From: Aquisalinus flavus
Lineage (GTDB): Bacteria; Pseudomonadota; Alphaproteobacteria; Caulobacterales; Parvularculaceae
Length of the DNA stretch: 64,000 bases
Direction of reading: 5' to 3'
NCBI RefSeq assembly: GCF_022559625.1
Contig: NZ_CP042288.1
Span: 334,409 to 398,408, forward strand
In this document: positions 15,845 to 23,722 of the stretch, piece after piece
How positions within the stretch are numbered: the first letter of the stretch is position 1
Layout: each line of letters starts with the position of its first letter
The notes under the pieces: model-generated
What the model was told of the DNA's origin: nothing
The model's input: only the letters and a program-made list of their open reading frames with translations
The model's database searches: none
Made by a program: the position numbers and the translations under genes

Positions 15845-16783
15845 ATGTTCAAGCGACGCTCGAAAATCTGTACCAGTATCAGTGCTGAAGCGCAGATGCT
15901 GTATCCCAATTTGAAGAGCTACGGCGCCTTTGACGGCCTCTCCAACAAGCTGACGCGAAACCTTGCGCGCGAACTGGTCCACCGGGTCTGGCGTGCCGCC
16001 CGCGACGAGGTCGATTTCCCGTATTCGGTCGAGGCCTGCAGCCTTGGCGGCGTCCCCGGCCAGCGCATCAGCGCCGGCGAGGTCGCGCCGGACTGCCCGG
16101 TGATCTTCTACGTTCACGCCGGCGCGTTCGTGTGCGGCTCGGCTGAAATCAATGCCGGTGCGGTGCTGCCCACATGCCACCTTGCCGGGTGCGAGGCCTG
16201 GGGTGTCGATTATGCCCTGGCACCCGAGCATCCGTTTCCCGCCGGCCTCGACGATGTCACCAGCTTTTACCTTGCCCTTCGCGAGAGGGTCGGCCCGGAC
16301 AGGAAGATCATCGGAATCGGTGATTCAGCCGGCGCGAATTTGCTCCTGTCATCGATGATGTCCTGGCGCGACAGCGGCATTGCCTTGCCCGACCGCGCTG
16401 TGTTCATCTCGTCCTGCCTCGATGGCACGGCCTCCAGCGACACCGTCATCACCATGCAGAAACACGATCCGCTGATCAGGATCGAGGGGCCGAACAGCCT
16501 CAAATCAGTGTTCCGCTATTATGCCAATGGCGCCGATCTCAGCGACTGGCGCATTTCCCCGATCAATGGCGACATGACCGGCCTGCCGCCCATGCTGATC
16601 CATGTCGGCTCGCGCGAAGCCCTGCTGGGCGACAGCGCTCGTCTCTCGGAAAAGGCGCGGCGCAGCGGCGTCGATGTGGCGCTGCGCGTCTTCGACGGCA
16701 TGTTCCACATGTTCCACCTGCACTGGTCCTTGCCCGAGGCGCGGGCCTGTCACGAGGATATTGCCGACTTCATCCGGCGATAG
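15845..16783 (+). CDS. Alpha/beta hydrolase, hormone-sensitive-lipase family
   Basis: This 312-residue esterase has the GDSAG nucleophile elbow (S161) and a GMFHMFH segment with the catalytic histidine (about H288). The oxyanion loop reads HAGAF (91-95) rather than the usual HGGGF, and the acid position in VGSREALLGDS appears to be glutamate (E258) rather than aspartate. Substrates are likely short or medium acyl esters, but these variants make that uncertain. I chose the ATG at 15845, which has an AAAGGG ribosome site; an in-frame ATG at 15821 is possible. It converges on the desaturase gene with a 20-bp gap. Confidence 0.8.
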   Translation: MFKRRSKICTSISAEAQMLYPNLKSYGAFDGLSNKLTRNLARELVHRVWRAARDEVDFPYSVEACSLGGVPGQRISAGEVAPDCPVIFYVHAGAFVCGSAEINAGAVLPTCHLAGCEAWGVDYALAPEHPFPAGLDDVTSFYLALRERVGPDRKIIGIGDSAGANLLLSSMMSWRDSGIALPDRAVFISSCLDGTASSDTVITMQKHDPLIRIEGPNSLKSVFRYYANGADLSDWRISPINGDMTGLPPMLIHVGSREALLGDSARLSEKARRSGVDVALRVFDGMFHMFHLHWSLPEARACHEDIADFIRR

Positions 16784-16803
16784 CAGGGACCCTGGCAAGG
16801 CGC

Positions 16804-17703
16804 CTATTGCGCTGCGTAGATCCGGTCTTCCCCGGTTGCGGCGCCGGCGATCCTGCCGGCGGCTGCGGCCCTGTCGGCGAACGGGTTTTCCGCCTGTCTT
16901 CCATCCAGCAAGGACGGATCTTCCTGCAGGGCGTAAAGCTCCTTGGCGAGGGCGGGATAGTGATAGCTGGCGACGCGCGGATAGAGATGATGCAGCAGGT
17001 GGTAATTGTGGCTGGCATGCAGCACGGTTGAGATCTGCTGCAGGCCCTGGGGCAGCAGGGCGATTTTCATGATCTGCTTTTCCGGCGCATCCGGCGACTG
17101 GCGGTGCGGGATGACGGCAACGCCGGTAAAGACCAGCGAGTAATTCATCCATGCCGGGATCAGCCAGAAGAAGAGAAGATTCCACCAGCCGGCGGTCATC
17201 CCGAGCGCGACGGCAAGGGCGACGGATCCGATCCAGAAGGCGATATAGTGCCGGGCGATCTTCAGATCCCGCCGCCTGAACGAGTAGCGGGCAAGGGCGA
17301 TGTGGTCGCCGACCAGCACGGTCATGATCTTGAAGATCACGAAGGGCAGGCTGCCGCGGACGATCCAGTGATTGGGATCGCGTTCGGGATCGTTGACATT
17401 GCGATGATGATCGAGATGGGTCTCGCGAAAGGCGTGATAGGGCAGCAGGGTCGGTGTTGCCATGAAATAGCCGAACACCTTGTTGAGGCGGTCATATTGC
17501 GGCCGACGGCGGAAGATGAGGTCATGGCCGACTTCATGGCTGATATTGAAGCAGAACAGCACGAGCCAGGTCTGCACGGTCATGCCCAGCAGCGCCTTCT
17601 GCCAGAGGGCGTCCAATTGGCTGCCGAGCGCATAGACCGCCACCAGGCCGGCAAAGGCGACAGTGCCGGACACGATCGTCCGCCAGTCGATCTCGCGGCT
17701 CAT
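16804..17703 (-). CDS. Membrane fatty-acid desaturase family protein
   Basis: This di-iron membrane oxygenase has the three histidine clusters of the desaturase superfamily: SHEVGHD (HxxxH), ETHLDHH (HxxHH) and SHNYHLLHHLYP (HxxHH), separated by hydrophobic segments. A further HAF motif (PYHAFRETH) precedes the second cluster. The acceptor could be an acyl chain or another hydrophobic substrate; carotenoid use is possible but the crt genes lie 20 kb away. The start is uncertain: an open frame extends to a TTG at 17799 without a ribosome site, whereas the ATG at 17703 (MSREIDW) has AGG eight bases upstream. A perfect CtrA-type box lies at 17803-17817. Confidence 0.78.
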   Translation of the reverse strand: MSREIDWRTIVSGTVAFAGLVAVYALGSQLDALWQKALLGMTVQTWLVLFCFNISHEVGHDLIFRRRPQYDRLNKVFGYFMATPTLLPYHAFRETHLDHHRNVNDPERDPNHWIVRGSLPFVIFKIMTVLVGDHIALARYSFRRRDLKIARHYIAFWIGSVALAVALGMTAGWWNLLFFWLIPAWMNYSLVFTGVAVIPHRQSPDAPEKQIMKIALLPQGLQQISTVLHASHNYHLLHHLYPRVASYHYPALAKELYALQEDPSLLDGRQAENPFADRAAAAGRIAGAATGEDRIYAAQ

Positions 17704-17802
17704 ATATTTGCCTGCAAGCCGGTTGGCGGCGAGTTTTCCCTCACCGCTTTCAAAAAGGCCCAGGTCGAGAATTTTGATCGGTATCACCGCAATCGCCAAT
17801 GG

Positions 17803-17817
17803 TTAACAAGAGCTTAA
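17803..17817 (-). promoter_or_regulatory. Candidate CtrA box (TTAA-N7-TTAA)
   Basis: Reading the minus strand, TTAA-GCTCTTG-TTAACC fits the CtrA consensus TTAA-N7-TTAAC exactly. It lies about 100 bases upstream of the preferred desaturase start, a suitable place for a -35-overlapping activator site. Confidence 0.5.
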
Positions 17818-17839
17818 ATTTTAAAACAATGGCGCGTGG

Positions 17840-17918
17840 ATAACAACGCATAAGTGGTTAACAAAGGGCCATTCGGGTGTCCTATTTTGGCGCAGGATGC
17901 TTTATAACAGCGTATAAC
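17840..17918. promoter_or_regulatory. Pair of ATAACARCGYATAA direct repeats before zwf
   Basis: ATAACAACGCATAAG (17840-17854) and ATAACAGCGTATAAC (17904-17918) match at 12 of 15 positions and lie 64 bases apart. The second sits in a near-palindrome, TTATA-ACAGCG-TATAA. They may be operator sites for the Entner-Doudoroff operon. Confidence 0.35.
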
Positions 17919-18001
17919 CGCGCCTTTCCGGCTTGCCGCGAGATATCATATTACTCTAGAGCTTGGGGCGACAGACAAACGCCAAATCACGAGAAGGTTT
18001 C

Positions 18002-19507
18002 ATGAGCACAAAGACCTCAGCCGACAGTGGCAGTTCGAAGTTCCTGCCGGTCGAGCCATTCGACATCATCGTTTTCGGTGGATCGGGTGACCTGGCCCTG
18101 CGCAAGCTGATGCCGGCCCTCTATCACCGCTGGCAGGACCAGCAGATTCCGGCAACCTCCAAGATCATCGGCTCTGCCCGGACGAAAATGTCGAGCGAGG
18201 AATACCGCCAGCTGGTGCGCGACAAGTTCGAGGAGTTCTATCCGGAGGACAAGCTGGCGGAGGAGACCTGGAACGCGTTCGCCGAGCATATCCATTATGT
18301 CGGCGTCGATGCGCTGGATCAGAAGAGTGATGACTGGGACGATCTCAAGGACCTGCTCGACGGCAGCGACGAGAAGCTTCGTATCTATTATCTTGCCCTG
18401 CCGCCGGGCATCTATGGCCAGGTCAGCGCCAATGTCGATGCCAATGGCCTGAAGACCGACCGCACCCGCATCGTGCTGGAAAAACCGATCGGGTCCGACC
18501 TTGAGTCGGCCCGTGAGGTGAACGATTCCGTCGGCGAGGTCTTCGACGAGGAGAAAATCTTCCGTATCGACCATTATCTTGGCAAGGAGACGGTACAGAA
18601 CCTGCTGATCCTGCGCTTTGCCAACTCCCTGCTGGAGCCGGTGTGGAACTCGCGTCATATCGACCATGTCCAGATCACCGTGGCGGAGACCGTCGCGGCT
18701 GGCGAACGGGCATCCTATTACGACAAGGCAGGCGCCCTGCGCGACATGGTGCAGAACCATTTGTTGCAGCTGCTGTGCCTCGTCGCCATGGAGCCGCCAA
18801 TCGACCTCGAGGCGGATTCCGTCCGTGCCGAGAAGATCAAGGTCCTCAAATCCCTGCGCAAGATCGACAGCGGCACGGTCCGCGCCGACACCGTGCGCGG
18901 CCAGTACAAGGAAGGCTCGGTCAAGGGCAAGCCGCAAAAGGGCTATGCCGAGGAGGTCGGCCATCCGACCGATACCGAAACCTTCACCGCGCTGAAGGTT
19001 CATATCGACAATTGGCGCTGGTCGGAGACGCCGTTCTATTTGCGTACCGGCAAGTGCATGAGCGGGCGCTGGTCGGAGATCGTCATCCAGTTCAAGTCGG
19101 TCGATCACCTGATGCTGGCCCCTGAGTCGGGCCGCGTGCAGCCGTCGCGGCTGATCATCCGCCTGCAGCCGGACGAAGGCGTCAAGCTGATGCTGATGAC
19201 GAAGGATCCCGGCCCCGGCGGCATGCGCCTGCGCTATGTGCCGCTCAACCTGTCCTATGCGGAGACTTTTGCGCCGCGCTATCCCGACGCCTATGAGCGC
19301 CTGCTGATGGCCGTCGTGCGCAACAATCTTGGCCTGTTCATGCACAGGGACGAGGTCGAGGCCGCATGGCGCTGGGTCGATACCATCCTCGGCGCCTGGT
19401 CGCGGGACGATGTGCCGGTTCATCTCTATACGGCAGGAACGGACGGACCGGTTCAGGCCTCTGTGCTGCTCGACCGTGACGGACGGGAGTGGTTCGATGG
19501 CGCATGA
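18002..19507 (+). CDS. zwf: Glucose-6-phosphate 1-dehydrogenase
   Basis: This 501-residue enzyme oxidises glucose 6-phosphate to 6-phosphogluconolactone with NAD(P)+. The nucleotide fold is at the N-terminus (IIVFGGSGDLALRKL, residues 23-37). The active-site segment RIDHYLGKETVQNLLILRF and the EKPIG motif are intact, and the length is normal. The ATG at 18002 has an AGAAGG ribosome site; the frame opens further upstream (17963) without support. It is the first gene of zwf-pgl-edd-glk-eda and overlaps pgl by 11 bases, indicating translational coupling. The 200-bp region before it holds repeated ATAAC boxes that may be operators. Confidence 0.96.
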   Translation: MSTKTSADSGSSKFLPVEPFDIIVFGGSGDLALRKLMPALYHRWQDQQIPATSKIIGSARTKMSSEEYRQLVRDKFEEFYPEDKLAEETWNAFAEHIHYVGVDALDQKSDDWDDLKDLLDGSDEKLRIYYLALPPGIYGQVSANVDANGLKTDRTRIVLEKPIGSDLESAREVNDSVGEVFDEEKIFRIDHYLGKETVQNLLILRFANSLLEPVWNSRHIDHVQITVAETVAAGERASYYDKAGALRDMVQNHLLQLLCLVAMEPPIDLEADSVRAEKIKVLKSLRKIDSGTVRADTVRGQYKEGSVKGKPQKGYAEEVGHPTDTETFTALKVHIDNWRWSETPFYLRTGKCMSGRWSEIVIQFKSVDHLMLAPESGRVQPSRLIIRLQPDEGVKLMLMTKDPGPGGMRLRYVPLNLSYAETFAPRYPDAYERLLMAVVRNNLGLFMHRDEVEAAWRWVDTILGAWSRDDVPVHLYTAGTDGPVQASVLLDRDGREWFDGA

Positions 19508-20234
19508 GGGCGGTGACACGGGACTGATCACCTTTCCGGGCGAGGCGGCGATGGCTGCCCGTCTTGCCGACCTGATCGCGGCGCAGCTCGCTGCGGCGGT
19601 AGAGGACAAGGGCAGGGCGAGCTTCGCCGTGTCCGGCGGCTCGACACCGAAGCTGCTCTATCAGCACCTGTCGCAGCGTGACCTGAACTGGTCGAAAGTC
19701 GATGTCGTTCTGGTCGATGAGCGCTGGGTCGATCCCGGCGAGGAAGGCTCCAACGAAACCTTCATTGCCGAGAACCTGATGCAGGACCGCGCTGCCGCGG
19801 CGCGCCTGACCGGCATGAAGAACAAGGCGGCCACGCCTGCGGAGGGGCTGGCGACCATGGAAGCCTGCCTGTCCGGCATTTCCTTCCCGCTCGACGTGAC
19901 CGTGCTGGGCATGGGCGGCGACGGGCACACGGCTTCGTGGTTTCCGCACGCCGAGGGCCTCGACGCCGCCCTTGATCCCGAGGGCAGCGACCGTGCCGCC
20001 GCGATCACCGCGACCCGGAGCGAGGTGACCGGCAAGTTCCTGCAGCGCATGACGCTGACCCTGCCGCCGGTCGCTGAGTCCGGCCTGATCGTCCTGATGA
20101 TGAAGGGCGAGGGCAAGCGCGAGGCCTATGAAAAGGCGCAGGGCGAGGGTGCTGTTGCAGACATGCCCGTGCGTGCCCTATTGAGAGTGCATGAGAGCCG
20201 TTCCCTGCCATTCTGGCCATGCTGGACGGCGTGA
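19497..20234 (+). CDS. pgl: 6-Phosphogluconolactonase
   Basis: This 245-residue protein of the glucosamine-6-phosphate isomerase/6-phosphogluconolactonase fold hydrolyses the zwf product. The family motifs are visible: FAVSGGSTPKLLYQHL near the N-terminus, VVLVDERWVDPGEEGSNE, and VLGMGGDGHTASWFP with the catalytic histidine. The ATG at 19497 lies inside the end of zwf (11-base overlap). The frame stays open far into zwf, but that is a shadow of the zwf coding sequence. It is followed after 12 bases by edd. Confidence 0.94.
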   Translation: MAHEGGDTGLITFPGEAAMAARLADLIAAQLAAAVEDKGRASFAVSGGSTPKLLYQHLSQRDLNWSKVDVVLVDERWVDPGEEGSNETFIAENLMQDRAAAARLTGMKNKAATPAEGLATMEACLSGISFPLDVTVLGMGGDGHTASWFPHAEGLDAALDPEGSDRAAAITATRSEVTGKFLQRMTLTLPPVAESGLIVLMMKGEGKREAYEKAQGEGAVADMPVRALLRVHESRSLPFWPCWTA

Positions 20235-20246
20235 GGAGAAAGAACC

Positions 20247-22082
20247 ATGAGTGACCGCCTCCATCCCGTCATCGCAGAGGTGACCGACCGTATCCAGGAG
20301 CGCAGCCGGAAGAGCCGCGAGTCCTATGTCAGCCTGATGAAGAAGGCCGCCGCGGAAGGGCCGAGCCGCAATGACATTTCCTGCGGCAACCTTGCCCATG
20401 CCATCGCCGGCTGCCCTGACGAGGACAAGCAGGCGCTGATGCATGGCGACAATATCAATGTCGGCATCGTCAACTCCTATAACGACATGCTCTCGGCGCA
20501 CCAGCCGCTCGGCACCTATCCCGATATCATCAAGAAGGCCCTGCGCGAGGTCGGTGCCGTCGGCCAGGTCGCTGGCGGCGTACCGGCGATGTGCGATGGC
20601 GTCACCCAGGGCGAGCCCGGCATGGAGCTGTCGCTGTTCTCGCGCGATGTCATCGCCATGGCGACGGCGATCTCGCTCTCGCACAACGTTTTCGATGCGG
20701 CGCTGTGCCTTGGCGTGTGCGACAAGATCGTTCCCGGACTGATGATCGGCGCGCTGCGCTTCGGTCACCTGCCATTCGTCTTCGTACCGGCGGGGCCGAT
20801 GCCTTCCGGCCTGCCGAACAAGGAAAAGGTCCGCATCCGCCAGCTTTATGCCGAAGGCAAGATCGGCCAGAAGGAATTGCTGGAAGCCGAGAGCGCGTCC
20901 TATCACTCGCCGGGCACCTGCACCTTCTATGGCACGGCGAACTCGAACCAGATGCTGATGGAGGTCATGGGCGTGCACCTGCCGGGCTCTGCCTTCATCA
21001 ATCCGGGCACGCCGCTGCGCGAGGCGATGACGGCGGCAAGCGCCAGGCGCGTTGCAGAGATCACCAAGCATGGCAATGAATACACGCCGCTTTACGAGGT
21101 CGTCGACGAGAGATCGATCGTCAATGCGATGATCGGTCTGAACGCGACCGGCGGATCGACCAACCACACGATCCACCTCGTTGCCATTGCCCGCGCCGCC
21201 GGGATCATCATCGACTGGGACGATTTCTCCGAGCTTTCGGGCGTCACGCCGCTGCTGTGCCGCGTCTACCCGAATGGTCCGGCGGATGTGAACCATTTCG
21301 CCCAGGCCGGCGGCCTGCCGTTCATGATGCGCGAGCTGATGGAAAACGGCCTTCTGCATACGGACGTCAATACCGTGTCGCGCGGCGGCATGGAGGACTA
21401 CAAGTCCGAGCCGTTCCTCAAGGACGGCAAGCTGCACTGGGTCGAAGCCGAAAAGGAATCGAAGGACGAGTCGATCGTGCGCCCCTATGCCAAGCCGTTC
21501 CAGCCGAGCGGCGGGCTGCAGGTTCTGTCCGGCAATATCGGGCGGGCGGTGATCAAGATCTCCGCCGTCAATCCGGAACACCAGAAAGTCACGGCGCCGG
21601 CCATCGTCTTCGACAGCCAGGCCGATCTGCTGGCGCGGTTCAAGGCAGGCGAGCTGGAATGCGATTTCATCGCCGTCGTGCGCAATCAGGGGCCGGGTGC
21701 CAACGGTATGCCGGAACTGCACAAGCTGACGCCGCCGCTCGGCGTCATCCAGGACAAGGGCTACAAGGTCGCGCTGGTCACTGATGGCCGCATGTCGGGC
21801 GCGTCCGGCAAGGTGCCGGCGGCGATCCACCTGTCGCCGGAAACGGTCAAGGGCGGCATTATCGGCAAGATTCGCGATGGCGACATGATCACGCTCGACG
21901 CCGTCAATGGCGTGCTGAGCGTCGATGTCAGCGACGAGGAGCTGACCGCGCGCGAGGCGCCGCCATCCGACATCATCGCCAATGAGACCGGCATGGGGCG
22001 CGAGCTCTTCGCCGGCATGCGCCAGGTCGCCTCGACCGCCGAAACCGGGGCGATCACCTTTGCCTCCGCCGTGGCATTCTGA
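20247..22082 (+). CDS. edd: 6-Phosphogluconate dehydratase
   Basis: This 611-residue [4Fe-4S] dehydratase of the IlvD/Edd family forms 2-keto-3-deoxy-6-phosphogluconate from 6-phosphogluconate. Cluster-binding cysteines are recognisable in [21 protein letters not shown] and [15 protein letters not shown]. Other conserved stretches are [20 protein letters not shown]-like [13 protein letters not shown], and [20 protein letters not shown] near the C-terminus. The length is that of Edd rather than the shorter IlvD. It is third in the Entner-Doudoroff operon, 36 bases before glk. Confidence 0.96.
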   Translation: MSDRLHPVIAEVTDRIQERSRKSRESYVSLMKKAAAEGPSRNDISCGNLAHAIAGCPDEDKQALMHGDNINVGIVNSYNDMLSAHQPLGTYPDIIKKALREVGAVGQVAGGVPAMCDGVTQGEPGMELSLFSRDVIAMATAISLSHNVFDAALCLGVCDKIVPGLMIGALRFGHLPFVFVPAGPMPSGLPNKEKVRIRQLYAEGKIGQKELLEAESASYHSPGTCTFYGTANSNQMLMEVMGVHLPGSAFINPGTPLREAMTAASARRVAEITKHGNEYTPLYEVVDERSIVNAMIGLNATGGSTNHTIHLVAIARAAGIIIDWDDFSELSGVTPLLCRVYPNGPADVNHFAQAGGLPFMMRELMENGLLHTDVNTVSRGGMEDYKSEPFLKDGKLHWVEAEKESKDESIVRPYAKPFQPSGGLQVLSGNIGRAVIKISAVNPEHQKVTAPAIVFDSQADLLARFKAGELECDFIAVVRNQGPGANGMPELHKLTPPLGVIQDKGYKVALVTDGRMSGASGKVPAAIHLSPETVKGGIIGKIRDGDMITLDAVNGVLSVDVSDEELTAREAPPSDIIANETGMGRELFAGMRQVASTAETGAITFASAVAF

Positions 22083-22118
22083 AGCCGTCACGGCACGAAC
22101 TGAATAGGGAAGAAATCG

Positions 22119-23087
22119 TTGAGTAAGCCTTTTCTCATCGCGGATATTGGCGGCACCAATGCCCGCTTCTGCCTCGCCACGCTCGACGATTCTGCCGATG
22201 GCGTGCATCTTTTCGAGCGCAAGGACTATAAATCCAGCGAGTATGACAAGCTGGAAGACGCGCTGAACGATTATCTCGGGGGCATTTCAGAAAGCGATCT
22301 GAAAGATGCGTGTTTCGCGGTTGCCGGGCCGATCAAGGACAGGGTGGTGGACTTCACCAATTCCGCCTGGATGCTTGACGGCAACAGGCTGGAGAAGAGC
22401 CTGTCGCTCGACCACATGATGGTGGTCAATGATTTCCGCGCCATGACCTATGGCACGCTGTTCCTGCCCGAAGACGAGAGGGTCGAGATCAAGCCCGGTG
22501 ACATCCTGCCGGATTATCCGCGGGCTGTACTCGGGCCGGGGACGGGTCTCGGTCTCGGCCTGATCGTGCCGTTCGAGGGGAATTACCGCGTCGTCGCGAC
22601 CGAGGGCGGGCATGTCAGCTTCTCCCCGCGCACGGAGCGGCAGATCGCCGTGCTGCAGCACCTGACGCGCATGTTCGGCCATGTGACGTTCGAGCGGATC
22701 GTCTCCGGCAAGGGCATCCTCAACACCTATCGCGCCCTGTGTGCCATCGACCAGCACCATTGCGACCTGAAGACACCGGAACAGGTCACGACCGCCGCGC
22801 TCGAGCATAATGATCAGCTGGCGGAGGAAACACTGGACATGTTCTGCGACGCGCTCGGCATCTATGCCGGCAATATCGTGCTGTCGACCGGGGCGCGGGG
22901 CGGGGTCAGCCTTGCCGGCGGTATCCTGCCGAAGATCCGCGAATTCTTCGAGGCCAGTACGTTCCGCCAGGCATTCTCCGACAAGTCGCCGATGGACCAT
23001 TATTTCGACGACATCCCCGTCCATCTCATCACATCGCCCAATACTGCCCTGATCGGGGCCGCAAAGCTCTTGAAGGATTTCGGATAA
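22119..23087 (+). CDS. glk: Glucokinase
   Basis: This 322-residue kinase phosphorylates free glucose with ATP. The phosphate-1 motif ADIGGTNARFCLA, the sugar-binding region VVNDFRAMTYG, PGTGLGLG, the EGGHVSFSPR segment with catalytic-site residues, and GGILPKI identify the E. coli-type (ROK-independent) glucokinase family. Translation appears to start at a TTG (22119) preceded by AGGGAAG; there is no in-frame ATG before the GGTN motif. The TAA overlaps the eda ATG by one base. Its place in the operon implies that sugar arrives as free glucose through symporters rather than by a PTS. Confidence 0.94.
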   Translation: MSKPFLIADIGGTNARFCLATLDDSADGVHLFERKDYKSSEYDKLEDALNDYLGGISESDLKDACFAVAGPIKDRVVDFTNSAWMLDGNRLEKSLSLDHMMVVNDFRAMTYGTLFLPEDERVEIKPGDILPDYPRAVLGPGTGLGLGLIVPFEGNYRVVATEGGHVSFSPRTERQIAVLQHLTRMFGHVTFERIVSGKGILNTYRALCAIDQHHCDLKTPEQVTTAALEHNDQLAEETLDMFCDALGIYAGNIVLSTGARGGVSLAGGILPKIREFFEASTFRQAFSDKSPMDHYFDDIPVHLITSPNTALIGAAKLLKDFG

Positions 23088-23722
23088 TGACGATCGACAC
23101 CATACTCGACAAGGCGACCATCATCCCGGTCATCGAGATCGCTGATGCAGGCGTCGCCGGTGACCTTGCCCGGGCTTTCCTCGATGGCGGACTGGAAGTG
23201 ATCGAGCTGACCATGCGCACGCCCGCCGCGCTCGATGCGCTGGCTGCGATCAAGAAAGCCGCGCCGTCACTGATCACCGGCATGGGCACGGTGCTGAACG
23301 AAGCCGACTACAAGGCCTCCGTCGATCATGGTGCGGATTTTATCGTCTCGCCCGGCATCACCCTGCCGCTGCTCTCCTTTGCCGAAACCCAGTCCGTGCC
23401 GATCCTGCCCGGCATCGCCACGGCGAGCGAGGCGATGACGGCGATGGATCATGGCTTCACCGCCCTGAAATTCTTCCCCGCCGAGGTCGCTGGTGGCGCG
23501 CCCTATATCAAGGCCCTGGGCGGGCCGCTCAAATCCCTTCGCTTCTGCCCGACGGGCGGCGTGTCGCCGGACAATGCGAAGGACTATCTGTCGCTGCCGA
23601 ATGTCGTTTGCGCCGGCGGCTCGTGGATCGCGACCAGGCAGATGATCGACGGGCACAAATGGGACGAGATCACCGCCACGTCGAAAGCGGCGGTTGCTCT
23701 GTACAAAGAGATAAAGGGCTAG
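23087..23722 (+). CDS. eda: KDPG aldolase
   Basis: This 211-residue TIM-barrel aldolase splits 2-keto-3-deoxy-6-phosphogluconate into pyruvate and glyceraldehyde 3-phosphate. The catalytic glutamate lies in VIELTMRT, the Schiff-base lysine in ALKFFPAE, and the phosphate-binding glycines in FCPTGGVS and CAGGSW. It starts on the last base of the glk stop codon. Its stop TAG shares the palindromic CTAG with the stop of the convergent tamB gene, so the two reading frames overlap by four bases and there is no room for a classical terminator between them. Confidence 0.96.
   Translation: MTIDTILDKATIIPVIEIADAGVAGDLARAFLDGGLEVIELTMRTPAALDALAAIKKAAPSLITGMGTVLNEADYKASVDHGADFIVSPGITLPLLSFAETQSVPILPGIATASEAMTAMDHGFTALKFFPAEVAGGAPYIKALGGPLKSLRFCPTGGVSPDNAKDYLSLPNVVCAGGSWIATRQMIDGHKWDEITATSKAAVALYKEIKG

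Noticed and set aside
17703-17799. TTG at 17799 as the desaturase start
   Set aside because: There is no ribosome site and the CtrA-like box lies almost directly before it; the ATG at 17703 is better supported, though not proven.
20178-22208. A 676-codon open frame on the minus strand opposite edd and glk
   Set aside because: It lies antisense to well-conserved genes, is arginine/histidine/aspartate rich and has no recognisable domain; it is a by-product of high GC at third positions.
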